NCBI GenBank assembly: GCA_019308985.1 | Contig: JAFDHB010000014.1 | Location: 1-37,750 of the forward strand | Direction of reading: 5' to 3' | Length of the DNA: 37,750 bases | Source: Deltaproteobacteria bacterium | GTDB lineage: Bacteria; Desulfobacterota; DSM-4660; Desulfatiglandales; HGW-15 | Shown here: piece by piece, positions 9,902-18,610 of the stretch | How the letters are laid out: every line of letters begins with the position of its first letter | Numbering within the stretch: position 1 is the first letter of the stretch | Position numbers and translations under genes: made by a program | The notes under the pieces: generated by a model | What the model was told of the DNA's origin: nothing | Databases searched by the model: none | Seen by the model: the letters and a program-made list of their open reading frames with translations, nothing else

Positions 9902-10678
9902 CTAACGTCCTTTCCACCGGGGTTTTCGTTTCTCAAGGAAGGCTCTGACACCCTCCCCGGCATCATCTGTCATACACAGGGTGGTGAACATCTGGTTGCT
10001 GTATTCCATGGCCTTGCCCAGCTCCATATCCAGCATACCGTAATATGCCTGCTTACCCATCTGAAGCGCAATCGGGCTCTTCCCTGCCAGCTTTTGCGCC
10101 AAGTCCATTGTGGCCTCTTCCAGTTGATCCAAGGGTACCACCCTGTTGACCAGGCCCCACTGCTCGGCCACATTGGCATCGATCAGGTCCCCGGTAAGCA
10201 GCATCTCCAGGCATCTCTTCTTGCCGAGGTGGCGGGAAAGGGGGACGGCGGGTCCCATGCAGAAGAGACCGGCATTGATTGCCGTAGTCCCGATCTTGGT
10301 CCCCTCGGCCACCACCGCCAGGTCGCAGGCCAGAAGAAGACCGGCGCCGTTGGCGACAACATAACCATGGGCTGAAGCGATGACCGGTTTTTTCATTCGG
10401 GCGATCACCAGGATCATCTCTTCCATGTCCCCGACCCATTCCTCGTATTCCCTGGGGCTCTTTCCGAAGAATTCGGATATGTCTATCCCTGTACTGAAGG
10501 CCCTGCCAGCGCCTCGGACCACAATGACGCGGCATTCTTGATCATTATCCAGGCCGAGAAAAGACTGAATAAGTTCTCTGGCCATCTCCGTGGTAAAGGT
10601 ATTCATCTTCTCGGGGCGATTCAGGGTGATGGTCCCGATATGGCCCCTTTGCTCCAATAGTATTGTCTCGTGATCCAT
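9902..10678 (-). CDS. Crotonase-fold protein, ECHDC3-like enoyl-CoA hydratase/isomerase
   Basis: A crotonase-superfamily protein of 258 residues. The oxyanion-hole segments are visible (GRAFSTGIDI and HGYVVANGAG). The position of the first catalytic glutamate of true enoyl-CoA hydratases (GGGCE) reads NGAGL here, and the second glutamate site is also changed, so ordinary hydration is unlikely. The segment NAGLFCMGPAVPLSRHLGKK and the end AFLEKRKPRW recall the ECHDC3 subgroup, whose reaction is unsettled. The frame is open from 10714, but the ATG at 10678 has GGAGGAG just upstream and fits the family start. It is alone on its strand, converging on carB; a possible coding remnant lies upstream at 10722–10847. 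Confidence 0.85.
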   Translation of the reverse strand: MDHETILLEQRGHIGTITLNRPEKMNTFTTEMARELIQSFLGLDNDQECRVIVVRGAGRAFSTGIDISEFFGKSPREYEEWVGDMEEMILVIARMKKPVIASAHGYVVANGAGLLLACDLAVVAEGTKIGTTAINAGLFCMGPAVPLSRHLGKKRCLEMLLTGDLIDANVAEQWGLVNRVVPLDQLEEATMDLAQKLAGKSPIALQMGKQAYYGMLDMELGKAMEYSNQMFTTLCMTDDAGEGVRAFLEKRKPRWKGR

Positions 10679-10721
10679 GGAACTCTCCTCCTTCCAGGAC
10701 AACTTGCCTGGCATCTCTACA

Positions 10722-10847
10722 TTACAGGCCCAGACTCTGGCCGGGTTTTAGTACCCTCACCTTCGTGGTAGTCTCCCTCTCCACCCTATCCTTCCACGCC
10801 ACAGGATCCTGCTTTATCACCTCAAATGTGTCATAATGGTCATTGTC
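10722..10847 (-). other. Coding-like 41-codon stretch without a start
   Basis: On the minus strand a frame ending in TAA (10722–10724) reads as an ordinary charged protein segment (…DTFEVIKQDPVAWKDRVERE…). No ATG lies in frame. A perfect AAAGGAGG lies just upstream but leads into a neighbouring frame that stops after about 10 codons, as if one frameshift separates start and body. It may be a decayed or frameshifted small gene; I do not recognise it. Confidence 0.3.
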
Positions 10848-11166
10848 ACATCCTCCTTTATGGTTTTTTCCTGATCTTGCCAAATCCAGGAGAGAATATC
10901 AAATCCTATTCCCTTCAAGATCTCTCCTCTCAGAGTATCGAGGGCTATTCCGATCGCAGTTAACAAAAACAGGCCTTTTCTGCCTTGCAAACCCCTCAGA
11001 GTTCCTATATACAGGTCGTGAGTTCGTCAACTGCATGAGGCAATCTCAAGGGGCACACATTTGCAATTGGAAACCGGGTTCCAAGAGCCTCGAGCCTTGA
11101 ACTTTGAACTCTGAACCACACAGGAATGTCGAGGATCAACCCTGCAAAGACTTGAGGAGGTGCATG
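10848..11166. other. Intergenic gap with short heptamer array
   Basis: I find no credible gene here. An 85-codon plus-strand frame (10843–11100) lacks a Shine-Dalgarno site and resembles nothing. Three heptamer units (TTGAACT, TTGAACT, CTGAACC) occupy 11097–11117, the same repeat as at 124–200. The RidA-like gene's ribosome-binding site is GAGGAGG at 11154–11160. Confidence 0.5.
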
Positions 11167-11556
11167 ATGTCAGTTACTCTCATCAATCCTTCTGATTTGG
11201 CCAAACCAATCGGGTATAGTCACGGCGCATGGGGTAGCGGTAAGACCCTCTTTGTGGCAGGACAAACCGGTACTGACAAGGAAGGACGCCTTGTAGGCGA
11301 CGACCTGGTGGAGCAGTTTGACCGGGCCCTTGGAAGCGTCGTCCGGGTAGTACAGGAGGCCGGAGGAAAGCCGGAAGATATTGCCAAGATCAATCTACTC
11401 GTGGTTGACAAGGATGAATACCGAAAGAGGGCAAGGGCAATCGGCGCATCTTACAGGAAACACATGGGGAGGCATTTCCCGGCCATGACACTGGCCGAAG
11501 TGAAAGGGCTGTGGGACGAAGCCAAGGTTGAGATAGAGGCGATCGCAATCCTGTAG
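11167..11556 (+). CDS. RidA/YjgF-family protein lacking the canonical arginine
   Basis: A 129-residue single-domain protein of the Rid (YjgF/YER057c/UK114) superfamily, seen from LFVAGQTGTDKEG, the mid segment VQEAGGKPEDIAKIN and the C-terminal VEIEAIAIL. Archetypal RidA deaminates reactive enamines and imines made by PLP enzymes, using an arginine in the motif PAR[ST]. Here that motif is PAMT, with methionine at residue 107, so classic RidA activity is doubtful and another Rid subgroup is likelier. The open frame runs back to a TTG at 11104 inside the heptamer repeat. The second ATG of ATGATG (11167) has GAGGAGG at 6-base spacing and fits the family start. Confidence 0.85.
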   Translation: MSVTLINPSDLAKPIGYSHGAWGSGKTLFVAGQTGTDKEGRLVGDDLVEQFDRALGSVVRVVQEAGGKPEDIAKINLLVVDKDEYRKRARAIGASYRKHMGRHFPAMTLAEVKGLWDEAKVEIEAIAIL

Positions 11557-11643
11557 CGACCCAAGGGTAATCATTTTCCACACATCGCTTTCATCCTCTT
11601 CAATGATTATCATGCCTTGGGAAGAGTTCTCTTGGCATGCTGA

Positions 11644-11985
11644 AGCGTAGCAAGTGTTACGCTTGCATTTGGAATGAAAATGATAGGCCACAACTGCACC
11701 TGGACACAATCCCCCAAAGGGCTCCCAAACCACGTCGCCTTTGTCGGTCGAAGCTCGAATGATCAAATCAATGAACTTCAACGGTTCTTGACTACCGTGC
11801 AAGCTCCGGAATTTATACTTCATTCCGTTTCGCGACCCCTGAATTCGTTCAGGACCACTAACTTACCGTTCGCGCCAATCATTAGTAACGCCTACTTCAC
11901 ATTTGAATTTGGCCCGTAGTTTGGCCCACTGATCACCGGAAATAGGGTGCTCTCCGTTAAGACGGTAAGAAAGCTGAGTCTTCGC
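11644..11985 (-). pseudogene. Remnant of a DNA methyltransferase C-terminus
   Basis: Reading the minus strand from 11985 gives a segment with ISGDQWAKLRAKFKCEVGVT and NDWRE, then an in-frame TAA (11863–11865). It continues in the same frame as PLKFIDLIIRASTDKGD and VVWEPFGGLC. These are the pre-motif and DPFxGxG-type AdoMet-binding motif typical of N4/N6 DNA methyltransferases near their C-terminus. A TGA also precedes the segment (just past 11985), and the sequence after the motif soon loses resemblance. I infer an inactivated, truncated restriction-modification methylase. An intact copy would be several times longer. Confidence 0.6.
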
Positions 11986-12114
11986 TCAGTCCCGCCTGGT
12001 TCGGTAGTGGCTCCTACCAGTTCATTTTCATTGACATGGGAGACAAAACCCGGCATATCATTCCCGGACAAAGAATCAACTGGTTATTATCATTAGTACC
12101 ACAGGAGGGTGACC

Positions 12115-14472
12115 GTGGGGAGGAAGAAGAAAAGATCAAAAGGGCAGAAGAGACACGGAAGCCAAAAGCGCAAGACCGCCGGGATGCTGGAGTGGGTCGG
12201 CGGGCGCCTCCTTGCTCCCGCCTATATCACTGGGGGCGAACAACCCTATCGGCCTGAAATCGTCCTCTGGCTGGAACTGCCCAATGACCTCATCGTGGCG
12301 AGCGAGTTTATTGACCCGGAAGGTCTCCCTGTGTCTTTTGGAGCGACACTGCTCGACGCTATGGCATCGCCCCTGGTAGGCCCGCCACGCCGACCTGGGC
12401 GCGTTCGCGTGGCTGACGCTCGATTGGCCGCCGAGGTCCGCGAGACAATTCCTGATATTGAGGTCGTGGTGGCTCCGACACCCGAGCTAGATCGAGTTAT
12501 ACAGTTCATGCTGGAGTCCCTACCTCCAGAGCCTGACAGTAGCTTGAGCTACTTTGAAGGAGGCCCCATATCCACCGAAATCATTGAGCTGCTCTTTCGT
12601 TCCGCCAGGTCCCTCTACCGTGTCTCGCCCTGGAAAAAGGCGCACGAAACCCAGGTGATCAGGCTCGACATCCCGGCGATGGGAGTGGAAGGTGCCTGTG
12701 TTTCCATCATAGGTGGGATGGGAGAGAACTTCGGCCTCGTTATCTTTCCTTCGTTCCAGGCCTATGAAAGATTCTTAGATGTTGCGGATCCGGTACCGGC
12801 CTCTGGAGGTCCCATAGATCTGGGGACACCCACCCTCTCTCTTAGTTTTGAGCGAGGTGCAGAGCTACCCTCCTCCATGCGACGTGAGGTAGCCGAGCAC
12901 GGCTGGCCGGTTGCCGGCCCGAAGGCCTTTCCATTGGTTCAGCACCGCGATCGGGAGGGACTACTGATCCCCTTGACCGAGAAGGATGTCCGAATCGTTT
13001 CTGCTTGCGCTGCTGCCCTATCCGCGTTTTTCGCGAGGCATGCCCGGATCTTCGAACGGGAGACTTTCGATCCTGTGTGTGAGTCTTACTTTGATGAAGA
13101 TGGTCTGGAAGTCAGATTCACGGCTCCATACCATGCGAGGCATCTTTTCTCCCCTACCGATCCATTATCAGAAAGAGAAAGTAAGGCCAAGGACCCTGGG
13201 CCAGAAAAAGGTCCGGTAGAGCCCTCAGCCTTGCACGAAATGGATCAACGACTCGTAGAAAGGATGATGGACTTCGCGTCCAGACGCTTCGGAGATGCAT
13301 GGCTCAAGGTGGCCGATGACTTTGATCAGCCTGATACCACGGCGCAACTTCTTGTTCCCTGGTCGGTCTACCATTTTCTTGTTCGGGGCAAACCAGTGTC
13401 CCAGTGGTTTGCGGAGGAGCAAGGTGATCGTCTTTCCAGGGCCGAGATTGAGTGGCTCGAGGCCCAGGGGGCCTCGTGGCTCAGCCTATGGGAGGTCACA
13501 GGAGTAGAATTCGGGCGACATCTGGCCGCCCGGGACCTTCTAACCAACGAAGAGCGTGTCGTACAGGAGATCATGGGGTCTAAGACGATCGTCAGGCGAG
13601 ACGTCTTTCTGGGCCGTATTGTCGACTACCACGGGGTCTCCGTGCTCTGTGGCGTCCATACCCGTCCCCTCCCGCCCATGGAGGCAGACCAAGTGTTGCA
13701 ACGGGTCCGCGGCCGACTCCGCCGCAAGAGCGCTGTCCCACCAGACCGCCTGCGTGATGAGAAAATCGGCCGATACATGATAGCATGTTGGGAAGAAGCG
13801 GTTCAGCGACTTGAAAGGCGCCGTAGCATCCCGCCCGAGCTCCGCAACACCGATGGAGATAAACTCTTGTTCACTATGGACCACTTCGACTTTGTTCCTA
13901 CCCGGCGCAAGGATATCGAAACTCGCCTCGCGGCTTTGGAGGACGTCCTGGCCCCTGCACTGGACGACCCGGATCAAAGCTACCTGTTCATCAGGCCAGG
14001 CAGCGCCGTGACACGGGCCCTGGAGAACACCATTGTCGGAAAAGCCCGGGTCTTGGACGGGAGGTTGCGGCTGGAGGCCAACTCAGTCAAACGCGCTGAT
14101 TTGTTGCGGGAGAGAATCGAGGCTGCATGCGGTGACCTGATTCACCATCGAATACGTGAACACTCAGATCCGTTGGCCTCCCTGAGGGCCCACGAAAACC
14201 GACCTGATGCAAACAGCGAATTCTCTGAGATTCCTCCCGTCGAGGCCGGCAGGATAGCGCGAGAGTTCAAGGAGAAGCACTACGCTGAATGGGCCGACTC
14301 CCCTTTGCCGGGCCTGGGAGGCAAGACCCCAAGAGAGATGATCCAGACCAAGGATGGCAAGGGATTGGTGGACCTTTTGCTCAGGGAACTCGAAAACCAC
14401 GAGGCTCGCTTGCCCAAAGACGAACAGTTTGATTTTTCCGGTATTCGGAGGGACCTGGGGCTGGAGGAGTAG
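12115..14472 (+). CDS. Large uncharacterised protein (SEC-C-associated / DUF6930-like)
   Basis: A 785-residue soluble protein of unknown function. The N-terminus is very basic (GRKKKRSKGQKRHGSQKRK). The first half (to ~370) contains a segment like DUF6930/DUF7309-type domains (PDIEVVVAPTPELDRVIQFM). From about 375 (HEMDQRLVERMMDFASRRFG) it resembles proteins that usually carry an N-terminal SEC-C zinc motif, with WLEAQGASWLSLWEVTGVE and CGVHTRPLPPMEADQV. The tail PLPGLGGKTPREMIQT is shared by many such proteins. No cysteine-rich SEC-C motif is present; the lysine-rich start takes its place. The GTG at 12115 has AGGAGG (12103–12108) at 6-base spacing; the GTG at 12109 overlaps that site. It stands alone next to a methylase remnant, suggesting an acquired segment. 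Domain assignments are from memory and tentative. Confidence 0.7.
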   Translation: MGRKKKRSKGQKRHGSQKRKTAGMLEWVGGRLLAPAYITGGEQPYRPEIVLWLELPNDLIVASEFIDPEGLPVSFGATLLDAMASPLVGPPRRPGRVRVADARLAAEVRETIPDIEVVVAPTPELDRVIQFMLESLPPEPDSSLSYFEGGPISTEIIELLFRSARSLYRVSPWKKAHETQVIRLDIPAMGVEGACVSIIGGMGENFGLVIFPSFQAYERFLDVADPVPASGGPIDLGTPTLSLSFERGAELPSSMRREVAEHGWPVAGPKAFPLVQHRDREGLLIPLTEKDVRIVSACAAALSAFFARHARIFERETFDPVCESYFDEDGLEVRFTAPYHARHLFSPTDPLSERESKAKDPGPEKGPVEPSALHEMDQRLVERMMDFASRRFGDAWLKVADDFDQPDTTAQLLVPWSVYHFLVRGKPVSQWFAEEQGDRLSRAEIEWLEAQGASWLSLWEVTGVEFGRHLAARDLLTNEERVVQEIMGSKTIVRRDVFLGRIVDYHGVSVLCGVHTRPLPPMEADQVLQRVRGRLRRKSAVPPDRLRDEKIGRYMIACWEEAVQRLERRRSIPPELRNTDGDKLLFTMDHFDFVPTRRKDIETRLAALEDVLAPALDDPDQSYLFIRPGSAVTRALENTIVGKARVLDGRLRLEANSVKRADLLRERIEAACGDLIHHRIREHSDPLASLRAHENRPDANSEFSEIPPVEAGRIAREFKEKHYAEWADSPLPGLGGKTPREMIQTKDGKGLVDLLLRELENHEARLPKDEQFDFSGIRRDLGLEE

Positions 14473-14593
14473 TAGAGAAAAATGATGCTGGAGTTGCCCT
14501 AGAGGCAAATGAGCCAGGAGGTGCAACGTGAAAGGTGCTCAGATCTCAAAATGGATTGGCGTCACTCCCACGGGGCTTTCAGAGAAGTTAGGC

Positions 14594-15847
14594 TTACGAA
14601 GCACCGGTTCCTGATAGATCTCTTCCCCAGAGGGCGAACCCTATGGTACCCAGCAGGCCGAAGGAGAAGGCGACCAGGAAGTTCGTAGCCGGTCTTATCT
14701 GCCACAGGAAGGCCCCACCAAAGGCGGCCATCGAGACGATTACGTCACGCATGAGGTAATAGAGGCCGAACATCCCGGCCTTGCGGTCTTCGGGTGCGAG
14801 GTCCATGATCAGTGCCTTTCTGGTGGGCTCACCAAACTCCTTGAGACCCCTCAGCACAAACGCCCCCACCAGCCAACTGAAAGAATGGGAAAAGAGAAGA
14901 AACAGAGGAAACAGGGTGAAGAAGCCGAATGTTATGACCACAAAGGGCTTTTTGGCGCTCCTGTCGGCCAGGTAGGCCACCGGGACGTATATGAGCACGG
15001 CAGTGGCCATTTCAATACTGGTAAGGATGCCGAACTGGTACGCCGATACGGGAGAGGAAATGGTCTTCATGCACCATACCACGACAAAGGCGTATGGAAT
15101 TTGTTCGCAAAAGCGTACCATGATATCGGATACGAGGAGGCGCTTCAGCGACTGGCTCATGAAGGAGTAAAGCCTCAACGGGTTCTTCTCCGGGTTCCCG
15201 TCCCGCTCCCCCCTTTCCCCCTTCGGCGGATCGTCTTCTATCAGCACCTGCTGCAAGGCCGCCGCTGCAATGGCCAGCAGGAGGGCCACAGCAAAGGCTA
15301 TGCGGACTCCATCACGCTCACCCCACACTCCTATGCAAAGGCCCCCCAGAATTGGACCAACTCCCATGGGAATCCTGCGAACAAGGGAGTGCATCGTAAC
15401 CCCCATGGTCCGCTTGTTTGCAGGCAACACCCTGGCCACGAGACTCATGGTTGCGGGCAGGGAGATGGCGGTCCAGGAGAGGAAGAAGACCGCACCCAGT
15501 AGCACCGCCTGCCAGGCCGGAATCAGTATGACGATCAGGAATCCGCCCATGGCCACCAGGTTGAAAAGCAGCAGGGCCCTTTTGGTACCCAGGCGATCAG
15601 AAAGGTAACCGCCAGGGAAGGAGTATAGGGCGGACAGGAGGTTGTCCAGGCCGTTGAGCAGCCCGATAGAGATGGCACCCCCACCAAGGGCCATAAGATA
15701 GATTGGCAGGAAGCGTTCGGCCATCCTCTCTCCCATGCCCACCAGGATGACCATGAACAGCATGCCCATCGTGCTCCTCTTCAGGCCCAGAAACTCCCAA
15801 ATGTGGGCCAGCCTTGCCCTCCTGTTAGATTCCCTGTTCCTATCCAT
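14594..15847 (-). CDS. MFS transporter
   Basis: A 417-residue major facilitator protein with about 12 predicted membrane segments and a central cytoplasmic loop rich in charge (KGERGERDGNPEK). Motif A is GGYLSDRLGTKR in the first half, with a weaker equivalent VAYLADRSAKKP in the second. PTRKALIMDLAPEDRKAGMFG is typical of drug-efflux-like MFS members. The substrate is unknown. It converges with the 785-residue gene, 121 bases away. It has no clear operon partner. Confidence 0.85.
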   Translation of the reverse strand: MDRNRESNRRARLAHIWEFLGLKRSTMGMLFMVILVGMGERMAERFLPIYLMALGGGAISIGLLNGLDNLLSALYSFPGGYLSDRLGTKRALLLFNLVAMGGFLIVILIPAWQAVLLGAVFFLSWTAISLPATMSLVARVLPANKRTMGVTMHSLVRRIPMGVGPILGGLCIGVWGERDGVRIAFAVALLLAIAAAALQQVLIEDDPPKGERGERDGNPEKNPLRLYSFMSQSLKRLLVSDIMVRFCEQIPYAFVVVWCMKTISSPVSAYQFGILTSIEMATAVLIYVPVAYLADRSAKKPFVVITFGFFTLFPLFLLFSHSFSWLVGAFVLRGLKEFGEPTRKALIMDLAPEDRKAGMFGLYYLMRDVIVSMAAFGGAFLWQIRPATNFLVAFSFGLLGTIGFALWGRDLSGTGAS

Positions 15848-16133
15848 GCTTTCCTAATACCTTGAGACGCGGACCCACATACGCAAATGGTTCAGCCGAG
15901 GCTGGCAGAGCTACTGTTTTCTGAGCCCTTCGGCAAATCCTAACCCTGCTTCTGCTGAAAAGGTGCGTCAATACTATTAGCAGCGGCCTCTTAATCGTGG
16001 AATTAGGGGCAACATAATTGCTGGTGAAAGAGACCTAAATAAATTATATTAACAAATTATAGCGTCGAGAAAAAGATTGCCACGTGACTTTTGTTACCAT
16101 GTCAACCATGAAATCAAAGCAAAAATATTGTTA

Positions 16134-16163
16134 TTGACTTAAAATTAGGTCTTAGGCCATAAT
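16134..16163 (+). promoter_or_regulatory. Candidate sigma-70 promoter
   Basis: TTGACT (16134–16139), 18-base spacer, CATAAT (16158–16163), each five of six to consensus, in an AT-rich stretch. It could transcribe the receiver–TSUP group, with a leader of about 370 bases that crosses the transposase remnant. A small hairpin GGGG-ATATA-CCCC lies at about 16179–16191. Confidence 0.5.
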
Positions 16164-16225
16164 CCTAGAAATTTTCACGGGGATATACCCCTGTGTGGTG
16201 ACAAAAGCTGATTTTTTCTCAGTCA

Positions 16226-16474
16226 ATGGATTTTCAGCCCATGAGTCGATTTCACCTATACCTAAGTCTAGATTTGCGGCGAAGCATTCCACCATTGAGA
16301 TCTATCACAGAAGGCAAAGTTCGTGACGTAAACATCCTGGATCAGCTCTTGTTTCTGATGGAACGCTTCGCCGGGCTTAGAGAACTTCCATTGATGGTGA
16401 GCCATACCGGCACGTCACTGGTAATCAATAGGGATTCTTTTCGCCTTCGATTGATCAGGGGCGGCAATGGATGA
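16226..16474 (+). pseudogene. IS4-type transposase fragment
   Basis: An 82-codon frame without a Shine-Dalgarno site. Its middle, SLDLRRSIPPLRSITEGKVR followed by DVNILDQLL, matches the style of the central DDE domain of IS4-family transposases (LDLRGSIP…DGKxHDVNxLD, ahead of the catalytic DRGY). The catalytic context and both ends are missing, and the tail no longer resembles the family. I read it as a short internal relic of an insertion sequence. No inverted repeats or target duplication were found. Confidence 0.5.
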
Positions 16475-16545
16475 TAATGAGATGAGAGATCAAACAAATC
16501 AAAGCTTATAAGAGCTGAACATCGATTCAGGAAAGGAGTCGACAG

Positions 16546-17400
16546 ATGAAAAAGGATAAAATCAAGATCCTTCTCGTGGATGATGAGAAGGAATTCGTCG
16601 AAAGCCTATCCGAGCGGCTCAAACTGCGAGAGCTTAAGACGGATGTTGTTTATAATGGTGAGGAGGCTTTGAAGTCGGTCAAGAAAGAGAAACCGGACGT
16701 CATGGTCCTTGACCTCAGAATGCCAGGCATTGACGGGCTGGAAGTCCTTCGAGAGGTAAAAAAGAGACATCCTGACATTGAGGTTGTTGTCCTAACCGGC
16801 CATGGAACAGAAGAGGACGAAAAGGAGGCCATGCGACTGGGTGCTTCAGCGTACCTGCAAAAACCTATAGAAATTGACCAGTTGGTCGATGTCCTACAGA
16901 AAAAGCAATTGAAAGTTCTCCTCGTGGATGATGAGAAGGAGTTTGTTGAAAGTCTATCAGAGAGATTGACATTGCGGAACCTAAAGGCAGAAATTGCTTA
17001 CGACGGTAAGCGGGCCCTCAAGATGATAAAAAAGGAGAGGCCGGATGTCATGGTCTTGGATTTGAGAATGCCGGGAATAGACGGCATAGAAGTGCTTCGC
17101 CGAGCAAAAAAGAAGCATCCTGACTTGGCGATTGTTGTCCTGACCGGCCATGGAACAGAAGAGGACGAAAAGGAGGCCATGCGACTGGGTGCTTCAGCAT
17201 ATTTGACAAAACCAGTAGATATTGATCATCTGGTCGGAACGCTGCATAATGCCTGGAACACTCTAAGGAAATCCAAGAAACGTTTTGATACGGCAATGAT
17301 GGCAGCGGCCTTGGCCCAGGCTGGGGCTAGGGATCTAGCCCGGGACACCATGGAAGAGATTGCGGACAAGGATGTGAGTGAAAACAACGACGAAAACTAG
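16546..17400 (+). CDS. Tandem double receiver-domain protein (REC–REC)
   Basis: A 284-residue protein of two CheY-like receiver domains in a row, about residues 6–113 and 122–230, then ~50 residues without a recognisable output domain. Phosphoacceptor aspartates are Asp56 and Asp172 in identical VMVLDLRMPGIDG contexts. The acidic DD pair (LLVDDEKEF) and the conserved lysine (QKP, TKP) are present in both, so both should be phosphorylatable. The repeats are offset by exactly 348 bases and share a 56-base identical run. No histidine kinase is adjacent. It is followed at 191 bases by the TSUP permease gene, probably part of the same group. The start follows AAAGGAG. Confidence 0.93.
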   Translation: MKKDKIKILLVDDEKEFVESLSERLKLRELKTDVVYNGEEALKSVKKEKPDVMVLDLRMPGIDGLEVLREVKKRHPDIEVVVLTGHGTEEDEKEAMRLGASAYLQKPIEIDQLVDVLQKKQLKVLLVDDEKEFVESLSERLTLRNLKAEIAYDGKRALKMIKKERPDVMVLDLRMPGIDGIEVLRRAKKKHPDLAIVVLTGHGTEEDEKEAMRLGASAYLTKPVDIDHLVGTLHNAWNTLRKSKKRFDTAMMAAALAQAGARDLARDTMEEIADKDVSENNDEN

Positions 17401-17591
17401 AAGATGGAAGGGGGGATTGGCGGAAGGAGACGTTGAGCCGTGGAATTCTTGGGGTTTGGGTTCCGTGTCGTTTCAGATAATCGAACCTGTCGTACCTCAT
17501 TAATGAACCAGTATTGGGTTTCGGTGAAATGCGATGTTTTTTGCAGATAACGAGAAAAGTACGTAACGCCATGGACTGAGAAGGAGGAAAG

Positions 17592-18596
17592 ATGCGAAGA
17601 TTATTGACCGTCCCGGAACTAACCTTTCTTGTTTTTCTTGTCATCATTTCTTACGTCATCATGGGCCTGTTTTCGAAAGTCCAGTCAACCGAAGTCTTGA
17701 GTTCTTCATCCATTCTAGCAATAGTCATTGGGTCGTTCTTGATCAGCACGTTTATCGCGGTAGTGGCGGTCATAGCCGGTGTTGGGGGCGGCGTCATTTT
17801 TACGCCAATCATGCTCGGGTTTACCTCAATTGACACCATGATAATCCGAGCAACGGGGCTCGTTGTGGCTATGTTCAGCGGATTGATTTCCTCCGGCCCC
17901 TTTATGAGGAAGGGGCTGGCCGAATGTAAGCTCGTTTATTATTGCGCCATTCCTATCATCATCGGGGCGATTGCCGGGGCCCTAAGCGCTGTATATGTGG
18001 CACAAATCATCGGCGAAGAAGGCGATGCCATTGTCAGGCTCCTTCTAGGAGTGACACTTGTATTCATCGCCTTAATGTTTATCTACGGCGGCTCCAAAAC
18101 GGAATACCCTGAGGTCAAGCATGTTGACGCTTTTACCAAGAAGCTGGGAATAGCCGGTTCTTATTGGGAGGAAGCCCTATCTCGCAACGTCAACTATAAT
18201 CTAACCAGAGCGTTGCACGGGGCTGTCCTTTTTCTCTTCGTCGGTTTTGCCGGAGGATTTTTTGGGCTTGGCGGCGGCTGGGCGGTTGTTCCCGTGCTAA
18301 ACTTGGTTATGCTGGCTCCGCTCAAGATAGCCGCTGCCAGCAGCGGGGTGCTACTGGCAATAGGGAACGCCGCTGCGATTTGGCCCTATATTATTTACGG
18401 TGCCCTCATCCCCCTATTTGTGGCGCCATGGATGCTTGGCCAGGTGATCGGGGGTATTTTGGGGGCTTATATATTGGCCCGCATACGAGCCGCTTTCATA
18501 AGGAAGGTTTTGATCGTCATCATTTTTCTGACAAGTATCAAACTGGTCGTTCGAGGAATTGAAGGGCTTACTGGGATAAACGTTCCCATAATCTAG
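17592..18596 (+). CDS. TSUP-family permease (TauE/SafE-like)
   Basis: A 334-residue membrane protein of the TauE/SafE (TSUP) family, whose known members move sulfite, sulfoacetate or other sulfur-containing organic anions. The two-fold repeat is clear: AGVGGGVIFTPIML in the first half and GFFGLGGGWAVVPVL in the second, each followed by hydrophobic segments. There are about eight to nine membrane spans, including an extra N-terminal one. The start ATG has AAGGAGGAAAG directly upstream. It is followed after 14 bases by a small membrane protein whose ribosome-binding site overlaps this stop codon, so the two are coupled. The substrate here is unknown; a sulfur anion is a family-based guess. Confidence 0.9.
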   Translation: MRRLLTVPELTFLVFLVIISYVIMGLFSKVQSTEVLSSSSILAIVIGSFLISTFIAVVAVIAGVGGGVIFTPIMLGFTSIDTMIIRATGLVVAMFSGLISSGPFMRKGLAECKLVYYCAIPIIIGAIAGALSAVYVAQIIGEEGDAIVRLLLGVTLVFIALMFIYGGSKTEYPEVKHVDAFTKKLGIAGSYWEEALSRNVNYNLTRALHGAVLFLFVGFAGGFFGLGGGWAVVPVLNLVMLAPLKIAAASSGVLLAIGNAAAIWPYIIYGALIPLFVAPWMLGQVIGGILGAYILARIRAAFIRKVLIVIIFLTSIKLVVRGIEGLTGINVPII

Positions 18597-18610
18597 GAGG
18601 TGATAACAAG

